A DNA stretch of 64,000 bases, taken from positions 1 through 64,000 of IMG/VR virus record IMGVR_UViG_3300009506_000025, one strand, 5' to 3'. The first letter of the stretch is position 1. The number at the start of each line of letters is the position of its first letter. Shown here piece after piece: positions 23,535 to 32,173 of the stretch. Source of the DNA: a virus. Both the position numbers and the translations under genes were made by a program. The notes under the pieces were generated by a model. It saw nothing but the letters and a program-made list of their open reading frames with translations, had not been told where the DNA came from and made no database searches.

Positions 23535-24292
23535 GCGAACTCACCGAGAAGGAATTTCACGATCAGGTCGAGGACACCTACCGGAGGATGTACCTTGAGC
23601 CCGATGCGCCCGCCCCATCGATGACGGCCGCGGAGTACCGCGGGCTCTACGGCGAGGTGGTGACCAACGACTGCTACGGACTGGGGGCGATAGAGTTTCA
23701 GCCCGAGGTGATCTTCGATCTAGGGGCGAACGTGGGGGTGTTTACCAACTTTGCACGCCGGCTTTTTCCCGAGGCAACGATCATAGCCGTCGAGCCCGAC
23801 GAGCAGAACATGCAGAACATGAGCTACCTGGCAACGGATCACAGCCAGACGGTGTTCATGGAGTACGCAATCGGACTTGGTCTGGTCTATTCTGCCGGAA
23901 GCCTAGCGAACGGAGCCCACCGTTCCTATATCTGCGATGGATCAGAGTACCTCCGACCATTTACCCAGGAGGGCGGGCGGTACAAGCTCTCCGATGTTCC
24001 TGCAATCACCCTCTCCGCACTGATGGACCTTTTTCCGATCCAGCCGCGTTTCATCAAGGTGGATATTGAAGGAGGGGAGGCGGCGATTTTCGAGCACGAG
24101 AAATCGATGCTGGCGCTCGCCGAAACGGAGGCATTTGCAATAGAGCTACACGATCGGTGGTGGGCGACCAGACTACAATCGCTGCTATCTGAGACCCACT
24201 CTGCCGAGTGGGAGCCTCGGACCTGCGTGCTGAAGGCAAGGAAGAGATCGCCGGCGACACCCCCATCGCGAGGAAGACCAACTCAGGAGTAA
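23531..24292 (+). CDS. FkbM-family methyltransferase (3 of 3)
   Basis: The product is 253 aa from the ATG overlapping the previous stop (the 23513 start would precede it). EVIFDLGANVGVFTNFARRL (about 56-75), IIAVEPDEQNMQNM, FIKVDIEGGEAAIFEHE and FAIELHDRWW form a textbook FkbM core. The last ~30 residues are basic and Pro-rich, perhaps disordered. Same general role as the other two copies. Confidence 0.82.
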   Translation: MSELTEKEFHDQVEDTYRRMYLEPDAPAPSMTAAEYRGLYGEVVTNDCYGLGAIEFQPEVIFDLGANVGVFTNFARRLFPEATIIAVEPDEQNMQNMSYLATDHSQTVFMEYAIGLGLVYSAGSLANGAHRSYICDGSEYLRPFTQEGGRYKLSDVPAITLSALMDLFPIQPRFIKVDIEGGEAAIFEHEKSMLALAETEAFAIELHDRWWATRLQSLLSETHSAEWEPRTCVLKARKRSPATPPSRGRPTQE

Positions 24293-24295
24293 CCC

Positions 24296-24841
24296 GTGGA
24301 AAAGATCACGAGCAGGGCACACTTCTACAAGCTCCTCGACAGACCGGAGTTGAAGCAGGCGGCGGCGGAGGTCGGGGTAGCTGAAGGCAGGTATTCCCGC
24401 GAGATCCTTTCGTGGGGAATAGGTAAGCTCTACCTTGTAGACCTGTGGGAGGAGATCGGGGGGATGAAGGGGTGCCCAAGCACCGGGCAACACCAGCAGA
24501 ACTACGACTCCTGCCTCCGTATCGTCGAACAATTTCCTGGTCGGGTGATCCTCCTGAAGGGATGGTCCTGGGAGCAGGCCAAGAATGTTCCCGACAATTC
24601 GCTGGGCCTGGTCCATCTCGACGCGCACCACTACTACGAGTCGGCGGTCAAAGACCTGGCGGCATGGTGGCCGAAGCTCCTGCCCGGGGGTGTGATGTCG
24701 GGCCATGATTATCTGGCCCACGAGTACACGGTCAGACAGGCAGTGGACGAGTTTGCTACAGCAAGAAAGATCGAGGTCCTTGTTGATAGGCCAGACGATC
24801 CCCGCAATGCCTCGTTCTATTTCAGAAAGCCCCCGGCATGA
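24296..24841 (+). CDS. Class I SAM-dependent methyltransferase
   Basis: GTG start, 181 aa. AAEVGVAEGRYSREILSWG (about 21-39) is motif I, LYLVDLWEE the second strand, LGLVHLDAHHYYESAVKDL motif II, and GGVMSGHDYL (about 139-148) the strand after it. It resembles 12894-13475 in motif order and in the HDY element, so these are two diverged copies. Likely a sugar O-methyltransferase. Confidence 0.75.
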   Translation: MEKITSRAHFYKLLDRPELKQAAAEVGVAEGRYSREILSWGIGKLYLVDLWEEIGGMKGCPSTGQHQQNYDSCLRIVEQFPGRVILLKGWSWEQAKNVPDNSLGLVHLDAHHYYESAVKDLAAWWPKLLPGGVMSGHDYLAHEYTVRQAVDEFATARKIEVLVDRPDDPRNASFYFRKPPA

Positions 24842-25614
24842 ACATCAAGGTCCTCACGGGCTACCAGGGCGATTGCCTCTATCGCGAGCTGACGCTGGCG
24901 AACCTTGGAGAATACTGCGCCAGGTGGGGCCACACGTTCGTATCTCGATTCGGCGACTGGATGGACGAGCGTGGCGAGATGGAGGAAACGGCCCGGAGGT
25001 TTTTGGAGAGATCCGGAGGAAGGATCTCGGAAGAGGAATACGCCATCCGTCCAGAGCACGCGACCCGCAAGATGACCCTTACCTGGGCCAAGCATCTACT
25101 GATCCGGGAGGAACTAGGCGGCTGCGACTGGCTCCTGTGGCTGGACGCCGACTGCAAGATTATGGATATGCGGGTGTCCCTGGATTCGCTGATAGACAGC
25201 GACCACGATCTTGTCCTTTCTGGAATGTTTCCCGAGTGCTGGGCGGCCAATACCAAGGCAGTGATGTGCAAGGAAGCGCCAGAGGGGCACGGGGTCGTCT
25301 CGCTTGGGATCATGTTGATGAGGAACTGTACCTGGACTTGGGATCTTCTGGACGCCTGGTGGGCGTCGCGCAACAAGGACTGGGCGAGAGAGAAACCCTA
25401 CGAGTGCATGTACCATGGAGACAATCAGTGGTTCTCGTGCCATTTCATGCTCAAGGCCCCCGGCCGGGATCGAGTAAAGGTCGTGCCCAAGGAGACGATG
25501 GGTTGGTGCCACCACAAGCCAGACCTCCAGCAGTTCATAATCCACCTCTACGGGAGCATCGAGGTGAATCGGCTGGCCATGCTCCGGGACTTGGAACGCT
25601 TTGTGAAACGATAG
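24838..25614 (+). CDS. GT34-like glycosyltransferase (GMA12/MNN10 type)
   Basis: The product is 258 aa. CDWLLWLDADCKIMDMR (about 96-112) contains the DxD in the context of fungal and plant alpha-galactosyl, mannosyl and xylosyltransferases. VVSLGIMLMRNCTWTWDLLD and YHGDNQWFSCHFM follow in the family order. The start overlaps the previous stop (ATGA). The donor would be UDP-Gal, UDP-Xyl or GDP-Man; it cannot be told apart here. Confidence 0.72.
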   Translation: MNIKVLTGYQGDCLYRELTLANLGEYCARWGHTFVSRFGDWMDERGEMEETARRFLERSGGRISEEEYAIRPEHATRKMTLTWAKHLLIREELGGCDWLLWLDADCKIMDMRVSLDSLIDSDHDLVLSGMFPECWAANTKAVMCKEAPEGHGVVSLGIMLMRNCTWTWDLLDAWWASRNKDWAREKPYECMYHGDNQWFSCHFMLKAPGRDRVKVVPKETMGWCHHKPDLQQFIIHLYGSIEVNRLAMLRDLERFVKR

Positions 25615-25624
25615 GTGGATCATA

Positions 25625-26287
25625 GTGGACGTCAGATTCACGAACATCACGCCCGTAGAGCCGCTGGTCCGAAACCCCGATAGCATCTCGGATGGGGAGA
25701 AGACAGTTATCGTCGTGGGTCTCGGCCGGGGAGGGACATCCGTCGTTGCGGCGGTGCTGGATGCCTTGGGGGTCTACATGGGACCGCGGGAGGAGCTGAG
25801 TACACAAGGGGCATTTGAGTCCGCCGTGTTCATCCATGGAACCCGCCAGGATCGCGAGGCGGAGATCGCCAGACTCAATGAATTGCATTCCATCTGGGGC
25901 TGGAAATGGCCCTATGGCGCTGATTTGCTTAGCGATATGTATGCCGGAGTGAGGAACCTCCATCCGATCTTTGTCTTCCGGGATGTCGTCGCCCTAATGC
26001 AGTCCTACGCGGTCCACGCCAACGAGTCGGTGGACGAAGTTGCCGAGAACCTTTGGGGGAGGTACTGCAATCTTTACGAGGCGGCGATGGGGACGGAACT
26101 CCCGGCACTACTGGTCAGTTTCGAGCGGGTGAAGATGCGCCCGGTGGATTTCGTCCACAGCGTAGCAGACTTCCTGCGTCTTGAGATCACTAGTTCCCAA
26201 GTTTCGGAGGCAGCGTCCCGGGTCAGTTTCCGTGGAGGATACCTGATCATGCCGGACGAGTACACGGATCGGAGGAAGGCCAAATGA
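25625..26287 (+). CDS. Sulfotransferase-family P-loop protein
   Basis: GTG start, 220 aa. VIVVGLGRGGTSVVAAVLDAL (about 28-48) is a 5'-phosphosulfate-binding loop rather than a kinase P-loop. IFVFRDVVALMQSYA (about 114-128) holds the Arg/Ser pair of the 3'-phosphate site, and LLVSFERVKMRPVDFV the next strand and helix, as in bacterial sulfotransferases. It probably adds sulfate from PAPS to a sugar. No PAPS-synthesis gene is present, so host PAPS would be needed. Confidence 0.7.
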   Translation: MDVRFTNITPVEPLVRNPDSISDGEKTVIVVGLGRGGTSVVAAVLDALGVYMGPREELSTQGAFESAVFIHGTRQDREAEIARLNELHSIWGWKWPYGADLLSDMYAGVRNLHPIFVFRDVVALMQSYAVHANESVDEVAENLWGRYCNLYEAAMGTELPALLVSFERVKMRPVDFVHSVADFLRLEITSSQVSEAASRVSFRGGYLIMPDEYTDRRKAK

Positions 26288-27072
26288 GCTTTAGCTTTGC
26301 AGTGACGGCCTACAATGAACTGTCCGAGGAGGGACGGCACGGCGACTTCATCCTCCGCTGCATCCGTCCCGCCCAGGAGCACCCCGCGATCGATGAGATC
26401 GTGGTGGTGGACGACAGCCCGTCAGACGAGGGCCTCGGCGCGTTCCTCGATGGTCAGGCGAAGGTTCAGTTCTTCCGCAACCCCCAGAACCTCGGGGTCT
26501 TCGGCAACAAGCTCGAAGCGGTGGCCCGCTGCCGGGGGGACTGGGTGATCAACTGTGACTCTGACAACTTCATGGACCGGGCCTATCTGGACAGCGTCAT
26601 AGCCCACGCGCAGCTCGGTGACACCTGGATCTCGGCCAGCTTCGCCAGGCCAGAGTTCGATTATCGGGGTCTCACGGGACTCTGGTCACGCGAGAACCTC
26701 CGAGAATTGCTCAGCCGTCCCCGGGCGGGATGCCTCCTGAACACCGGCAACCAGACAGTCTACCGTCCGGCCTTCATGGAACTCTTCGAGCGGGTGCGTG
26801 GTCTCCGGCCCGACCTGCTGATGCCCAACTGGCTCAATATCCCCGATGACCAGCGGCCAGCCCACCACTGGAGATTGGTCTTCGACGCCCTGGATTCCAC
26901 AATCTACAACATGATCTGGCTGCGGGCCGGTAATCGAATCCGGGTGGTCGAGGGGTTGGAGTACGATCACCACTACTCCTCCGGCGCCGACTCCAACTAC
27001 TCCCGCGCCCCCCGGGACAAGGACCGGCTCTCGGACGTCCTGCTACGCGAACTAGAACAGCTTGCAAGATGA
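26284..27072 (+). CDS. Family 2 glycosyltransferase
   Basis: The product is 262 aa. FSFAVTAYNELSEEG and IDEIVVVDDSPSD (DD near 41) mark the nucleotide site; GDWVINCDSDNFMDRAY (D-S-D near 96) the metal site. The second half (AHHWRLVFDALDST, HHYSSGADSNYSR) differs from the other GT2 genes, so the acceptor is likely different. ATGA overlaps with both neighbours. Confidence 0.82.
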   Translation: MSFSFAVTAYNELSEEGRHGDFILRCIRPAQEHPAIDEIVVVDDSPSDEGLGAFLDGQAKVQFFRNPQNLGVFGNKLEAVARCRGDWVINCDSDNFMDRAYLDSVIAHAQLGDTWISASFARPEFDYRGLTGLWSRENLRELLSRPRAGCLLNTGNQTVYRPAFMELFERVRGLRPDLLMPNWLNIPDDQRPAHHWRLVFDALDSTIYNMIWLRAGNRIRVVEGLEYDHHYSSGADSNYSRAPRDKDRLSDVLLRELEQLAR

Positions 27073-28001
27073 ACACGATCACGATGCGGGAATTTGGCAA
27101 GTGGGGGCGCTGGGGAAACCAGCTCTTTCAGTACGCCTTTCTGAAGATCTATGCGAGTAAGTGGGGATGTGAACTCCAGCTGCCTCCCTGGGTAGGCAAC
27201 GTGCTACTGGCAGCGAACGATCCACCGATCACCGTGGCGCTACCGCAGACGAGAGAGACCACCGACAAGCTGGAACAGGGGCAGCCACCCAACGGTGCCG
27301 AGCTGGTCGGCAGGGACTACCAGGGCTACGCCCAGTTCCACACGGGGTACTATCGGCCACACGAGGAGCGAATCCGAAACGACCTTTGGCTCCCCTCGCC
27401 CCAGCTCAGGGGCAGGATGCGTCCGGCCATGGAGAAGCTCTGGGGCATGGGCAAGTCCAGGATCGGAATCCATCTCCGCCGCGGCGACTTCGGACGGCTC
27501 TGCTTCTACGTCACCCCGGTCGACTGGTATCTCCGGTGGTTAGACGAGCATTGGAAGCGGTTTGAGGAGCCCGTGCTTTTCATCGCCACGGAGACTCCAG
27601 ATCTCGTAAGGGAGTTCTCCGACTATCACCCCGTCACAACGACCGACCTCGGGATAGATCTCACTGGAGGACCGATGGAACACTACCAGTACCTCCGCCC
27701 CGACCTGCGGATGCGCGAGCCATGGCAGATGGATTTCTTCCCAGACTGGTGTATGCTGGCGTCCTGCGATGTGGTCCTGGCGCCGAATAGCACGTTCTCG
27801 TTCACCGCAGCGATGGCCGGCGACCCTCCGGAATTCTGGAGATCCTCGCTGCCTGCGGGCGCCTTCGTACAGGAAGACGTCTGGGACACCTTCCCCTTTC
27901 AGCACGTTAGGGCCGAGGACTATTGCCATATCCCCGGGGTCTGTCTGGACGAGACGGAATACTGGGTGCGGCTGCCCGATGGGAGGTTCAGGGAGAAATG
28001 A
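27069..28001 (+). CDS. Family 11 fucosyltransferase-like protein
   Basis: The product is 310 aa. GRWGNQLFQYAFLKIYA (about 13-29) is the GT11 N-terminal G-N-Q-L-F-Q-Y-A element. SRIGIHLRRGDFG (about 133-145) is the GDP-fucose-binding H-x-R-R-x-D, and LAPNSTFSFTAA (about 236-247) the peptide motif III. Classic members are alpha-1,2-fucosyltransferases. The GDP-sugar donor could be the product of the neighbouring GDP-mannose epimerase rather than GDP-fucose. Confidence 0.8.
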   Translation: MNTITMREFGKWGRWGNQLFQYAFLKIYASKWGCELQLPPWVGNVLLAANDPPITVALPQTRETTDKLEQGQPPNGAELVGRDYQGYAQFHTGYYRPHEERIRNDLWLPSPQLRGRMRPAMEKLWGMGKSRIGIHLRRGDFGRLCFYVTPVDWYLRWLDEHWKRFEEPVLFIATETPDLVREFSDYHPVTTTDLGIDLTGGPMEHYQYLRPDLRMREPWQMDFFPDWCMLASCDVVLAPNSTFSFTAAMAGDPPEFWRSSLPAGAFVQEDVWDTFPFQHVRAEDYCHIPGVCLDETEYWVRLPDGRFREK

Positions 28002-28525
28002 GAGATCTCGACGAAACCACGCTCAGCAGAATCGTCAGCGAAATGCTCTGCAATCGCTGGCGGAACATTCCCGAGCTAAAGGAGATGCTGGAGTGCTCCG
28101 TGGATGGCTATGGTCCTGGACGTACTAGCGATCGGGTGTCCCGCCAGATGGAGTTCACAATTAGGATTCCAAAAGCGGAATATATGTGCGAGAAGTCGTG
28201 GAAGAGGCCGGTAGAGAAAATCCCCTGGGACCCCGAGGGCCTAATGAACCCGGAGGCATGGAGTCGTCACTTGCACGATGCGATCGACGAGATCACCGAG
28301 GTCTTTCAGGAATGGCTAACGTATGCCACCTGCGCCGCGCCCATGCTGGGACTGCCCCACCCCCAGCCGCGTCTCGCCTGGCCTGGACCGCTCACAGCAG
28401 AAGTATCGCGAGATTTTTGCTACGCGTCGCTCGTGGTAGCCCTTGAGCTGTGGGTGACTATCATTGACGGCTCGCAGGAGCTGATGGTGTTAGGAAATAT
28501 CTCCCACAGAGGAGTCGGAAGATGA
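27998..28525 (+). CDS. Hypothetical protein inside the glycosyltransferase island
   Basis: The product is 175 aa from an ATGA overlap. It is mostly helical, with Cys at about 18, 33, 60, 118 and 149. Blocks such as EEITEVFQEWLTYATCAAPML and DFCYASLVVALELWVTIID look like a helical bundle. No enzyme motif is visible. Tight coupling with glycosyltransferases on both sides suggests a partner or chaperone rather than a virion part. Confidence 0.55.
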   Translation: MRDLDETTLSRIVSEMLCNRWRNIPELKEMLECSVDGYGPGRTSDRVSRQMEFTIRIPKAEYMCEKSWKRPVEKIPWDPEGLMNPEAWSRHLHDAIDEITEVFQEWLTYATCAAPMLGLPHPQPRLAWPGPLTAEVSRDFCYASLVVALELWVTIIDGSQELMVLGNISHRGVGR

Positions 28526-29184
28526 ACGCAGTCACGGTATGCGTCAACTATGACGATTACCTGGCACTGACGTTGCCATGGAACGTCGGGCACTTTGACG
28601 CCTGGCTGATCATCACCGATCTGGAGGACGAAGCTACCCGGCGGCTGGTCGAGGACTCCCCCTGGGACAATGTCGAATGCTACGCCACGGACGCCTTCTA
28701 TCGAGGCGGCGCGCCGTTCCGCAAGGGCCTGGCGATCGAGGAGGGCTTCGACGCCCTGGGTCGCGAGGGATGGATGATGGTCCTGGACGCTGACGTGATC
28801 CTCCCCGAGGCGTTGACCAGACCGAGAGAGGGCTGGCTGGAAGACTGCATCTACTCGCCCCAGCGGCGGCTTTGCGAGGACGTCCGCTGGTTCACGCACG
28901 AACTGGAGTGGGACACACTCCCCTACGGGAACGAGAAGGTGATCTTCCCTTTCGAGTTCGCCGGATACTGCCAGCTATTTCATGCCTCCGCAAGCTGCCT
29001 GAAGAAACGCCCTTGGTACGGAGTAGATCACCCAACCGCCCAGGCGTGCGACAGCGACTTCTACTCGAAGTGGCCCAAGGCGAAGCGGGTACGGCCACCC
29101 TTTGAGGTCCTGCACCTCGGGCCGACGCGGGTGAACTGGAGCGGGAGGGTGAGTCCCAGGCTGGGGATCAATCGTGACCACTGA
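28522..29184 (+). CDS. GT-A-type glycosyltransferase, family unassigned
   Basis: The product is 220 aa. VTVCVNYDDYLALTLPWNV and DAWLIITDLEDEAT look like the nucleotide-sugar half, EGWMMVLDADVILPEAL (D-A-D near residue 92) is the metal site, and FPFEFAGYCQLFHASAS and ARACDSDFYSKW-like stretches form the acceptor half. Short for GT2 and lacking the usual start, so I leave the family open. It is the last enzyme gene of the island. Confidence 0.7.
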   Translation: MNAVTVCVNYDDYLALTLPWNVGHFDAWLIITDLEDEATRRLVEDSPWDNVECYATDAFYRGGAPFRKGLAIEEGFDALGREGWMMVLDADVILPEALTRPREGWLEDCIYSPQRRLCEDVRWFTHELEWDTLPYGNEKVIFPFEFAGYCQLFHASASCLKKRPWYGVDHPTAQACDSDFYSKWPKAKRVRPPFEVLHLGPTRVNWSGRVSPRLGINRDH

Positions 29185-29199
29185 AGCGAGGACAATCTC

Positions 29200-29349
29200 A
29201 TGCCAAGGGTTCTCGACGGAAGGCGACTGACCGCCAAGGAACACCGGATCTGGAAGGCGGTGATGGAATCCAGTGGGTCGGGAGGCGCGGCCACCAACGC
29301 GGTGAGGGTCCACCGGAAGATGAGGCGCAAGCGATCGGGAAAGCAGTGA
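29200..29349 (+). CDS. Basic 49-residue protein
   Basis: Not a long ORF, but its ATG at 29200 opens a frame whose stop overlaps the GTG of the next gene (GTGA). The product has 14 Lys/Arg in 49 residues, clustered in the second half (RVHRKMRRKRSGKQ). A nucleic-acid-binding or translation-coupling leader peptide are both possible. Confidence 0.4.
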   Translation: MPRVLDGRRLTAKEHRIWKAVMESSGSGGAATNAVRVHRKMRRKRSGKQ

Positions 29350-29678
29350 GTATACACTACTACGGAGTCACGGCCGCCCGCGCCAAGGGACACGAGGGCC
29401 ACTGGCAGGTCCAGATCCGCGCCGGGGCCAAGATCCTCACCTGGCCGCGACGATTCGCGGACCAGGTAGAAGCGGCCCGGCTCGCTGACGCCCTGGCCCT
29501 CTGCGTTCGGGGACCGGACGCGAGACTGAACTTCGATGGAGTCTGTCCCCCATGGGTCACACCCGAGATTCTCAGGGCCTTTTTTGAGGATCGAGGCGCC
29601 CTGGAATCGGCCCCCTGGATCAAAAACTACCCCCCGGACGGCGAAATTCCCCTTGCCGAGCCAGCCGGTGGCGATTAA
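29346..29678 (+). CDS. AP2-like small DNA-binding-domain protein
   Basis: GTG start, 110 aa. Residues ~18-64 read HWQVQIRAGAKILTWPRRF, then EAARLADALAL and the closing GPDARLNFDG. That is the pattern of the AP2/ERF-type domain (strand-strand-strand, AAxAxDxAA helix, xLNF). In phages this domain usually accompanies HNH homing endonucleases; none is adjacent here. The C-terminal 45 residues are Pro-rich. It stands between the sugar island and the head genes. Confidence 0.5.
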   Translation: MSIHYYGVTAARAKGHEGHWQVQIRAGAKILTWPRRFADQVEAARLADALALCVRGPDARLNFDGVCPPWVTPEILRAFFEDRGALESAPWIKNYPPDGEIPLAEPAGGD

Positions 29679-29746
29679 AGTGCATCTATCCTCCGCATAA
29701 CACTACCTCCCCCTGGCTTACACAGACAACGTGTATGCCGTAGTTA

Positions 29747-29780
29747 GGCGACCAGCTCTCCTCCGCCAGCGAGAGTCGCC
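29747..29780 (+). promoter_or_regulatory. Intergenic hairpin before the head-gene block
   Basis: GGCGA(C) at 29747-29752 pairs with (G)TCGCC at 29775-29780. Inside it, CTCTC (29756-29760) pairs with GAGAG (29771-29775 region), leaving a bulge. There is no U-run, so a terminator is not obvious. It lies 15 bases before the scaffold-gene start and may mark the border between the sugar island and head expression, or act as an RNA-processing site. Confidence 0.35.
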
Positions 29781-29794
29781 GAGGTGATCTATTG

Positions 29795-30805
29795 ATGGCG
29801 GAGACTGCTAGCGCGGCGGCGGAGGAATCTACCCAGCCCGACGGATCTCTTGCGAGCATCGTGGCCAAGGAGGAGGCAGAAGCCGCCAAGGCCACCAAGG
29901 CGGCCGACGACAAGGCCGCCGCAGATCCGGACGATTCTGACGGGCCGGAGGATGGACTCTCCAAGGAGACCGACGAGGACTACGACGCCCTCTCGGTGAC
30001 CAAATACTACGACGAGACCCAGGGGAGTCGCAAGGCAGAGGTCTTCAAGGATGACGAGAACTTCTTCCGTTGGGTCCGCGAGATGGAAGCCAGCCAGGGA
30101 CGCCGGGACGAGGACGCGATCCTCGGGAAGCAGATCCGCGAGCGGCTATCGGGCAACCCCGAGCTGCTCGACGGAATTCTCGGGGGCAAGAACGGCCAGG
30201 CCGCCAAGGCGTCGGACGAGGAGCCGGAGTTCGACACAGCTTGGGTCACGACGGACGCCCAGGGACGGGTGATCCCCGCTCCGGGTGCCCCCCCGGACGC
30301 CATGAGGAAGCACGCCGCCTGGCAGCGGAAGATCCAGCGATTCGCGGCCAACCCCGAGAAGTTCGTCGAGGAGGCGGTCGCCAAGAGGCTAGAGCAGTTC
30401 GAGGCCCGCTTTCAGCAGACCGAGGAGAAGCTCCAGCGCCAACAGCAGGAGGCAGCCCTGGGGCAGTGGCTGGGGGCCAACAGCCAGGCCCTCTATCTTG
30501 AAGGCGACTACCGTAAGGGCATGACCCGTCCCGGCAAACAGACGACGGAGCTGGCCCAGGCCATCGCCGAGCGTGGCGGCGAGGTGGACATGGAGCTGCT
30601 GGACAAGATCCTCAAGCTGGCGGTGGCATCTGGCCCCAAGCCCGCGCCGAGGAAGGTTCCACCCAAGGCCGTCCGGACCCCGGGCGTCGCCAAGCAGCCA
30701 CCCCCGTCGCAGGACGAAGAGAGCCTATTCCGCGAGGCAGAGAAACAAGGTAAATCCTTTGCCGAGGTCTTCGCCGAGATCTCGGCCAGGGACGCAACGA
30801 CCTGA
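29795..30805 (+). CDS. Probable scaffolding protein
   Basis: The product is 336 aa. It is strongly acidic and Ala/Lys-rich at the N-terminus (EEAEAAKATKAADDKAAADPDD), with long charged helices (FVEEAVAKRLEQFEARFQQTEEKLQRQQQE, about 190-220) and a C-terminal Pro/Lys linker then a helix (SLFREAEKQGKSFAEVFAEISARD). It sits immediately upstream of the capsid gene, where scaffolds usually are. A TTG at 29792 is possible but the ATG fits. No protease domain is seen, so scaffold rather than protease-scaffold fusion. Confidence 0.6.
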   Translation: MAETASAAAEESTQPDGSLASIVAKEEAEAAKATKAADDKAAADPDDSDGPEDGLSKETDEDYDALSVTKYYDETQGSRKAEVFKDDENFFRWVREMEASQGRRDEDAILGKQIRERLSGNPELLDGILGGKNGQAAKASDEEPEFDTAWVTTDAQGRVIPAPGAPPDAMRKHAAWQRKIQRFAANPEKFVEEAVAKRLEQFEARFQQTEEKLQRQQQEAALGQWLGANSQALYLEGDYRKGMTRPGKQTTELAQAIAERGGEVDMELLDKILKLAVASGPKPAPRKVPPKAVRTPGVAKQPPPSQDEESLFREAEKQGKSFAEVFAEISARDATT

Positions 30806-31019
30806 GTAAAGCGATAACCGTGGCGGCGATTTCGGCGGAGGGGTCGCCGTCGCGTAACGCCCGGGGGGCCGGGCGGATAATCCTTCTCCGGAAGGACCCA
30901 TCCCGCCCCCTGTTTTTCCCCTCCGCCAGGTTTCCTCCGCTATAGCCCTCCCCGGACCCTCCATGGCAATCCGAATCGGTCCCTTGTGACCGATGGCTTA
31001 TAGCGTAGGGGACCACCAA

Positions 31020-32108
31020 ATGGCCCACATCGAAGCCACGGCGAGGATCAAAACCACCACACTGGACGCCGCCCTGCGGGTCAAGGTGGAGCCGGTCTTT
31101 CGCAAGAGCTACTTTCTCGAAGCGCTCCGCAGCCGCGGACGAATCAGCTTCAACGAGTCCGGCGAGTACATGACCTGGCGGCCTCGGAAGCGGGCGCGGA
31201 GCATCACGGCGGGAAGCGGGACGAACATCGAAATCCCCTTCCCCCAGACCAACATCCGGGCCAAGGTCAGCCTGCCCTGGCGGCACTACTACCTTGGCGA
31301 GTCGATCGAGTATTACGAGCTGCTGGTGAACAAGGGCGAGAACGCCGTGTTCTCGATCATGGACGATGCCGTGGACGCCGCGGCCGATGACTTCGTCCGC
31401 AGCTTCCGGCCCAAGCTCTACTCGGATGGCGACGCCGGCGCGGGGAACGAGCTGCACGGCCTGGAGTCGTGTATGGCCGTCAACGGCCTGATCACCAACT
31501 CGAAGTGCTGCAACCCCAACGACACCTACGCCACGACCTCGACGGCCCTGGGCGTCGGCGGGGCATGGACCGCAGACACGGGCGATGGATGGCCCACCGG
31601 GACGGGGGACCCAGAGTACCATTGGTGGTCCCCCATAGTGATTGACTACAATCACCCAGATTGGGCGGGAGCCAACAACTGGACGACTTCCTGGCAGCAG
31701 GTGCTCCGGTACGGCCAGACCTACCTGAGCAACCTCCAGCAGGAGGACCCGGACGTCTGCCTGCTCCACCCCGAGCTGTTGCGCGAGGCCAAGGACTCCC
31801 TGGAATCGGCCCAGCGCTTCGAGCTGACCCAGCAGGAGGGCCGGACCAACGTCGGCCACAAGACGCTGCTGTTCGAGGACATCGAGATCGCCACGGAGTA
31901 CGGGATGCCCGACGGCGTGGGCTACTTCCTCTCCTTCGAGAACCTCCAGCTGCGGTGCCTGACGAGCCAGCTCGTCGAGACCCAGCAGGACACCGACATC
32001 GTCTCTGGGGGGACGAAACTCGTTTCGTTCCAGTTCTTCGGGAACCTGATGATCTACGCCCCCAGCTTCCTAGCCAAGCTCCTCGGGTACTCGGCCGCCG
32101 GAACCTAA
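31020..32108 (+). CDS. Major capsid protein (HK97-type fold likely)
   Basis: I start at ATG 31020, which has AGGGGA 6-8 bases upstream; ATG 30993 is in frame but has no Shine-Dalgarno. The 362-residue protein begins HIEATARIKTTTLDAALRVK, includes RGRISFNESGEYMTWRPRKR, LPWRHYYLGESIEYYELLVNKG, a variable middle (~150-230) and ends with LVSFQFFGNLMIYAPSFLAKLLGY. The length, place after the scaffold, and the pairing with a decoration-type gene are the basis. Its length is close to unprocessed HK97-fold capsids without a delta domain. Confidence 0.72.
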   Translation: MAHIEATARIKTTTLDAALRVKVEPVFRKSYFLEALRSRGRISFNESGEYMTWRPRKRARSITAGSGTNIEIPFPQTNIRAKVSLPWRHYYLGESIEYYELLVNKGENAVFSIMDDAVDAAADDFVRSFRPKLYSDGDAGAGNELHGLESCMAVNGLITNSKCCNPNDTYATTSTALGVGGAWTADTGDGWPTGTGDPEYHWWSPIVIDYNHPDWAGANNWTTSWQQVLRYGQTYLSNLQQEDPDVCLLHPELLREAKDSLESAQRFELTQQEGRTNVGHKTLLFEDIEIATEYGMPDGVGYFLSFENLQLRCLTSQLVETQQDTDIVSGGTKLVSFQFFGNLMIYAPSFLAKLLGYSAAGT

Positions 32109-32173
32109 CCGGCAGCTCCAGTGTGAGAGGGTTACTTTCGTTTCAATAGGGGCATTTTCAAGGAGAAAACCCG

